A stretch of DNA of 64,000 bases from UBA6544 sp049601975. GTDB taxonomy: Bacteria; Pseudomonadota; Alphaproteobacteria; UBA8366. This document shows positions 60,560 through 64,000 of this stretch, one piece after another. The DNA lies in the NCBI GenBank assembly GCA_049601975.1, contig JBMYRC010000008.1, positions 1-64,000 on the forward strand. Direction: 5' to 3'. The position numbers and the translations under genes were made by a program. Under the pieces are notes generated by a model, which worked only from the letters and a program-made list of their open reading frames with translations, searched no databases and had not been told where the DNA came from. The first letter of the stretch is position 1. Every line of letters begins with the position of its first letter.

Positions 60560-61276
60560 TTAAGCGAGCTGCGTGCGGAAGAAGTTGACGGTTTGCTTGA
60601 ATGATGTGTCGGCCGCGTACTTGTCGTAACTCGCACGGTCCTCGCAAAAGAACCCGTGGCCAACATTAGGGAAACAGGTCATGCGATACTCGCGTTTACC
60701 CTCCGCCATCGCCTTGGCGATCCGGCCAAGCTCTTCCGGTTGAATCGACTGATCTTCCGAGCCGTACCACAACAGAATTGGCGTTTGCATTTCCTCGATA
60801 CGGTCCAGCAGCGTTTTACGCCCGACGAAATCTTCTTCCGGGCCAATCCCACCGCCATAGAACGCCGCTGCTCCCTTAAAGCGGGACGCCAACTGCGCGT
60901 TGGCGAGAAACGCGTAACGGCCCCCCATGCAGAAGCCCGTCACCGCGGCGCGGCTAGTATCCGCTTCAGTGCGCCCGGCCATCCAATCCAAGCATTGTTC
61001 TGTCTGGGCCATGACCGTCTCATCGTCCATCGCCTTCAACTTACCAATGGCACCGTCGAGATTGTCATAGGCATAAATATCGCCGTCATAGATATCCGGT
61101 GTAATGGTCGCGAAACCTTCATCCGCGAGACGTTGCGTCAATTTTTGGAAATGATCGTTAACCCCAAAGGCTTCGATATATACGACGACGCAAGGATGCG
61201 GCCCCGGTCCTTCCGGAGCACCGTAATACGCCCGCAATCCATCACCGACATCAACCCATTCGCACGTCTCAGCCAT
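60560..61276 (-). CDS. Dienelactone hydrolase family protein
   Basis: A 238-residue alpha/beta hydrolase with cysteine nucleophile in GFCMGGRYAF, Asp in GSEDQS and His in VGHGFFCED, the triad of carboxymethylenebutenolidase (dienelactone hydrolase). YIEAFGVNDHFQKLTQRLAD is the family N-terminal segment. It opens the five-gene operon hydrolase, dioxygenase, ligase, crotonase, GMC. No catechol or chlorocatechol dioxygenase is near, so a lactone other than dienelactone is likely. Confidence 0.92.
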   Translation of the reverse strand: MAETCEWVDVGDGLRAYYGAPEGPGPHPCVVVYIEAFGVNDHFQKLTQRLADEGFATITPDIYDGDIYAYDNLDGAIGKLKAMDDETVMAQTEQCLDWMAGRTEADTSRAAVTGFCMGGRYAFLANAQLASRFKGAAAFYGGGIGPEEDFVGRKTLLDRIEEMQTPILLWYGSEDQSIQPEELGRIAKAMAEGKREYRMTCFPNVGHGFFCEDRASYDKYAADTSFKQTVNFFRTQLA

Positions 61277-61362
61277 GACTAATCCTTTCCCCGAATAGAA
61301 ACTTATTCACTATTCGAAAGGATATATCCGCACGCGCCTTGGGCAAGCCGCGTTGGTCTAAG

Positions 61363-62190
61363 CTATTCCGCTGATTTAGATCTGAAGCCGAGCGCCGCCA
61401 AATTCTGGATGGAAATTAGATGCGCCGTAACCGCCTGGAGCCAGCCCTTGCGGCGAAACTCCAAGAAAGCGTCGTCCGGCAATGCATTAAATTTCGCTTC
61501 ATCAACAATCCGGAAACCCCGTAAATTAAACTGCTCCCCGGATTCGTTGCTAATCGTCACCGTGCCCGGGCGGAACAACTCGCGGTTCTCCAATTCGTCC
61601 ACGAATTCCCTTGTCGCCAAGCTTTGGCGATGAAACGCAGTGCAGAATTCCAGCATCTTTTTCACGACTTCGGACGCTTCCTCACCATCGTATATGGCCT
61701 GGGTATTTTCATCGCCCGTACCATCGACAATAAGTTCATCCGCTTCATCGACACACAGAACAAGCTGCTCTTGTTCCTGACCGGCGCTGAAGATAAACGG
61801 ATATCTGCGCACATAGGCGGGCACGTAAACGCCTCCATCCCATGTTCCTCCATCATTCACGAATAGGTTCTGGCTCTGACGTAGTCCCAGGACCGCAATC
61901 GAACTCGCAGGCGCGGTTTCGGTAAATACAATTGGATAAGATGTCGCGACACGGGAGAATTCCTGCATGTTCACCGGCACCATATTGGAATCCTTGGCAA
62001 ACCCAAACCTTCGTTGCAGATTTATCGACTTGCCGCCGTGACGTTCCTTAGAAAGGGGCACCGGTTGCTTATAAAAAAGCGGCCACTGCGGACCCTCGGC
62101 CGCCGTCGTTCCCTCGGTGGCTTCACTCTTGTTCGAGTCACTCACTTTTTTATCCTCTTTTTCGACCTTTTTACGACTTTTCCGCGCCAT
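61363..62190 (-). CDS. SapC family protein
   Basis: A 275-residue protein. The first 35 residues are highly charged (lysine and glutamate) and probably disordered. The SapC domain then shows SRVATSYPIVFTETAP, SSIAVLGLRQSQNLFV and YVPAYVRRYPFIFS, and a C-terminal half ending near FLEFRRKGWLQAVTAHLISIQN (shown in parts). SapC-like proteins were first noted with S-layer loci in Campylobacter, but their function in alphaproteobacteria is unknown; S-layer involvement is not supported here. The gene lies 86 bases upstream of the catabolic operon, probably a separate unit. Confidence 0.88.
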   Translation of the reverse strand: MARKSRKKVEKEDKKVSDSNKSEATEGTTAAEGPQWPLFYKQPVPLSKERHGGKSINLQRRFGFAKDSNMVPVNMQEFSRVATSYPIVFTETAPASSIAVLGLRQSQNLFVNDGGTWDGGVYVPAYVRRYPFIFSAGQEQEQLVLCVDEADELIVDGTGDENTQAIYDGEEASEVVKKMLEFCTAFHRQSLATREFVDELENRELFRPGTVTISNESGEQFNLRGFRIVDEAKFNALPDDAFLEFRRKGWLQAVTAHLISIQNLAALGFRSKSAE

Positions 62191-62301
62191 CTTACTCGAG
62201 CCTCCCGCTCCGTGCTGAAAATGTTAGGTTCCGCAACCTATTGAGGTGAAAACTGCTCGTTCAATGCAAGGCTAATCAAACCTTAATCTACCTGCCGCAA
62301 T

Positions 62302-64000
62302 CTAGTATCCAAGAGTCAAAGCGTCTCGGCGTCTTGGATCGGATGCACCTGCCATTCCCTTTGGCGTCAACATGATTGATTGAGTACTACCCATCGGCCA
62401 TGACATACGCATGACATGGCCGCGCTTCTTGAGAATTTTAAGCGTATCTGCACTAAATCCGGTCTCCAAACGCAGAAAGTCTGGACGCCATTGATGATGA
62501 AATCGAGGTGCCGCCGTTGCTGCCGCAATATTCATCCGGTAATCTATCACATTTGAAATCACCTGCAACACTGTCGTGATGATCCGACTGCCCCCTGGAC
62601 TGCCAGTCGCTAATAGCGGTTTGCCGTCCTGGAATACGATGGTCGGCGTCATCGAGCTGAGTGGGCGTTTGCCCGGCTCGATGGCGTTAGCCTCTCCTCC
62701 GATCAATCCGAAACTGTTGGCGACACCCGGCTTGGCGGAAAAATCATCCATTTCATTGTTCAGCAATATGCCCGTACCGGCGGCAACAATGCCTGTGCCA
62801 TAAGCGAGGTTTAAGGTATATGTATTGGAAACCACATTGCCATCCTTATCGACAACGGAAAAATGCGTTGTGTTTCTACCCTCGTGTTGCTTTGGCAGAC
62901 CCGGACCAATTTCATCCGCTGATCGTGCCTTCGATAGATCGATGCGCTTCATGATTTCCATGGCGTAAGACTTGGAGGTCAATCCCGTTACGGGTACCTT
63001 CCAATAATCAGGGTCGCCAAGATACCAACTGCGGTCCGCATAGGCGAATTTCATCGCCTCAGTCATCACATGGATCGACGCCGCACTGTTGTGACCCATA
63101 TCGGCAATATCGAATCCCTCCAATACATTCAGCATTTGGATTAGATGCACGCCACCTGAGCTCGGTGGCGGCATGGAGACAATCTCACGTCCCCTATAGG
63201 TCCCTCGCACTGGTTCCCGCATGATCGCCCAATAGCCCGCCAGGTCCGCCCTCGTGATCAGTCCTCCATTCGCAGCCATCTCTTCGACCAAACGATCTGC
63301 AATCTCACCGCTGTAAAATGCCGACGGGCCGTTCTCCGCGATCTGCTCCAAGGACCAAGCTAAATCCCTTTGCGGCCAAACCTCGCCGATATCATATGTC
63401 GACCCATCCGGCTTAAAGAAAATCTCACGGCTTGCCGGCCAACGTGCCAACTTCTTCTTGCGCCGCGACGTTAAACTTTCGGCGAGGCCCCGTGTCACCA
63501 CGATACCTTCGCTCGCTAATTTCAGCGCCGGCTGAATAACCTCCGCCAACGACATTGTCCCAAACCTCTCGAGCGCCATCGCAAATCCCGCAACAGTACC
63601 CGGCACGCCGACAGAGAGATGACTACCTACCGCTTTGGTCCGATCATATTCGCCCGCTGCATCCAAGAACATACCGCGGGTGGCAGCCGCCGGAGCCACC
63701 TCACGATAGTCGATCGCATGGCTTTTCCCGGTGGCAGCCTCATGCACCATCATGAAACCACCACCACCTAAATTCCCTGCACGTGGCAGGGTCACCGACA
63801 ATGCGAAACCGACAGCGACAGCAGCGTCGATAGCATTACCACCACGTTGCAAAATCTCGACTCCAATCCGCGTCGCAACAGCTTCTTGCGCCGACACCAT
63901 GCCCTGCTCGGCTAGAACAGGTTGGAAGATCGAGCCTTTAGGTTTTATCTCGGCGGATAACGACGGCGTCGCCACCACAGCGACCGCAAATGCAATGCAG
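62302..64000 (-). CDS. ggt: Exported gamma-glutamyltransferase, 5' end cut by window edge
   Basis: At least 565 residues are visible. The frame stays open to the edge, and the outermost codons read CIAFAVAVVATPSLSA, the end of a signal peptide, so the enzyme is periplasmic and its start lies outside. GGNAIDAAVAVGFAL, GGGGFMMV and YREVAPAAATRGM form the large subunit; self-cleavage is expected before the threonine of NTTHFSVVDKDG; LLNNEMDDFSAKPG and KRPLSSMTPTIV are in the small subunit. It splits glutathione and other gamma-glutamyl compounds. It is distinct from the unexported family member at 1583-3163. Confidence 0.93.
   Translation of the reverse strand, partial: CIAFAVAVVATPSLSAEIKPKGSIFQPVLAEQGMVSAQEAVATRIGVEILQRGGNAIDAAVAVGFALSVTLPRAGNLGGGGFMMVHEAATGKSHAIDYREVAPAAATRGMFLDAAGEYDRTKAVGSHLSVGVPGTVAGFAMALERFGTMSLAEVIQPALKLASEGIVVTRGLAESLTSRRKKKLARWPASREIFFKPDGSTYDIGEVWPQRDLAWSLEQIAENGPSAFYSGEIADRLVEEMAANGGLITRADLAGYWAIMREPVRGTYRGREIVSMPPPSSGGVHLIQMLNVLEGFDIADMGHNSAASIHVMTEAMKFAYADRSWYLGDPDYWKVPVTGLTSKSYAMEIMKRIDLSKARSADEIGPGLPKQHEGRNTTHFSVVDKDGNVVSNTYTLNLAYGTGIVAAGTGILLNNEMDDFSAKPGVANSFGLIGGEANAIEPGKRPLSSMTPTIVFQDGKPLLATGSPGGSRIITTVLQVISNVIDYRMNIAAATAAPRFHHQWRPDFLRLETGFSADTLKILKKRGHVMRMSWPMGSTQSIMLTPKGMAGASDPRRRDALTLGY

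Noticed and set aside
1..64000. tRNA, CRISPR, insertion sequence or prophage signals
   Set aside because: The intergenic gaps were scanned by eye for cloverleaf arms, regular repeats and transposase or integrase motifs, and none was found; a covariance-model scan would be decisive for small RNAs.

Overview
The window looks like chromosomal DNA from an alphaproteobacterium, most likely a free-living Rhodospirillales-type (possibly marine) organism. The pointers are the protein families: TAXI solute receptor, family III CoA-transferases, MmgE/PrpD proteins, DUF3179, PhaB, SapC and purEK. Base composition is moderately GC-rich, and there are palindromic intergenic repeats. This assignment is inference, because no rRNA or other phylogenetic marker is present. 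No tRNA, insertion sequence, phage gene or CRISPR array was seen, and no gene in the 64 kb looks like a transcription factor.

Layout. 0-6 kb: end of an alcohol dehydrogenase, queC, a cytochrome c, a gamma-glutamyltransferase-like protein, and a TAXI receptor translationally coupled to an S15-type hydrolase. 6-11 kb: an alpha/beta hydrolase, a HAD phosphatase, a CoA-transferase/HMG-CoA lyase pair, coaE and a cupin. 11-15.4 kb: a DUF1330/LLM operon ending in a dead SDR, then a heavily damaged TPR-glycosyltransferase gene. 15.4-26.6 kb: two MmgE/PrpD genes and a catabolic block of CoA-transferase, enoyl-CoA hydratase, acyl-CoA dehydrogenase, SDR and hydrolase. This block lies beside a complete betaine-type ABC transporter, so it may handle a quaternary amine (inference). 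26.6-36.4 kb: YtoQ, SDR, acdS (with the diagnostic ACC deaminase residues), a DUF3179 gene broken by a stop, tandem CMD protein, hydrolase plus LLM oxidoreductase, LctP-type permease and a ClpP-like membrane protein. 36.5-42 kb: an enolase-superfamily enzyme, serine hydrolase, dihydroxyacetophenone dioxygenase-like cupin, EthD protein and a broken SGNH hydrolase. 42-48 kb: purEK, a class III aminotransferase, a crotonase, DUF924, an SDR and phaB. 48.4-54.3 kb: a creatinase with all active-site residues, directly followed by a four-gene Pot-type ABC importer; creatine or a related guanidino compound is a plausible substrate. 54.3-64 kb: a 54-residue membrane peptide, a badly decayed PRISE-type SDR pseudogene, a five-gene catabolic operon (dienelactone hydrolase, TauD dioxygenase, acyl-CoA ligase, crotonase, GMC oxidoreductase), SapC and an exported gamma-glutamyltransferase.

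Two themes stand out. The first is catabolic specialisation: most genes are CoA-thioester, hydrolase, oxidoreductase or uptake functions arranged as short operons. The second is gene erosion: five genes carry clear inactivating lesions. One is an SDR whose catalytic tyrosine codon has become TAA and whose start has become ATA. Another is an SGNH hydrolase with a frameshift and a leucine in place of its nucleophilic serine.
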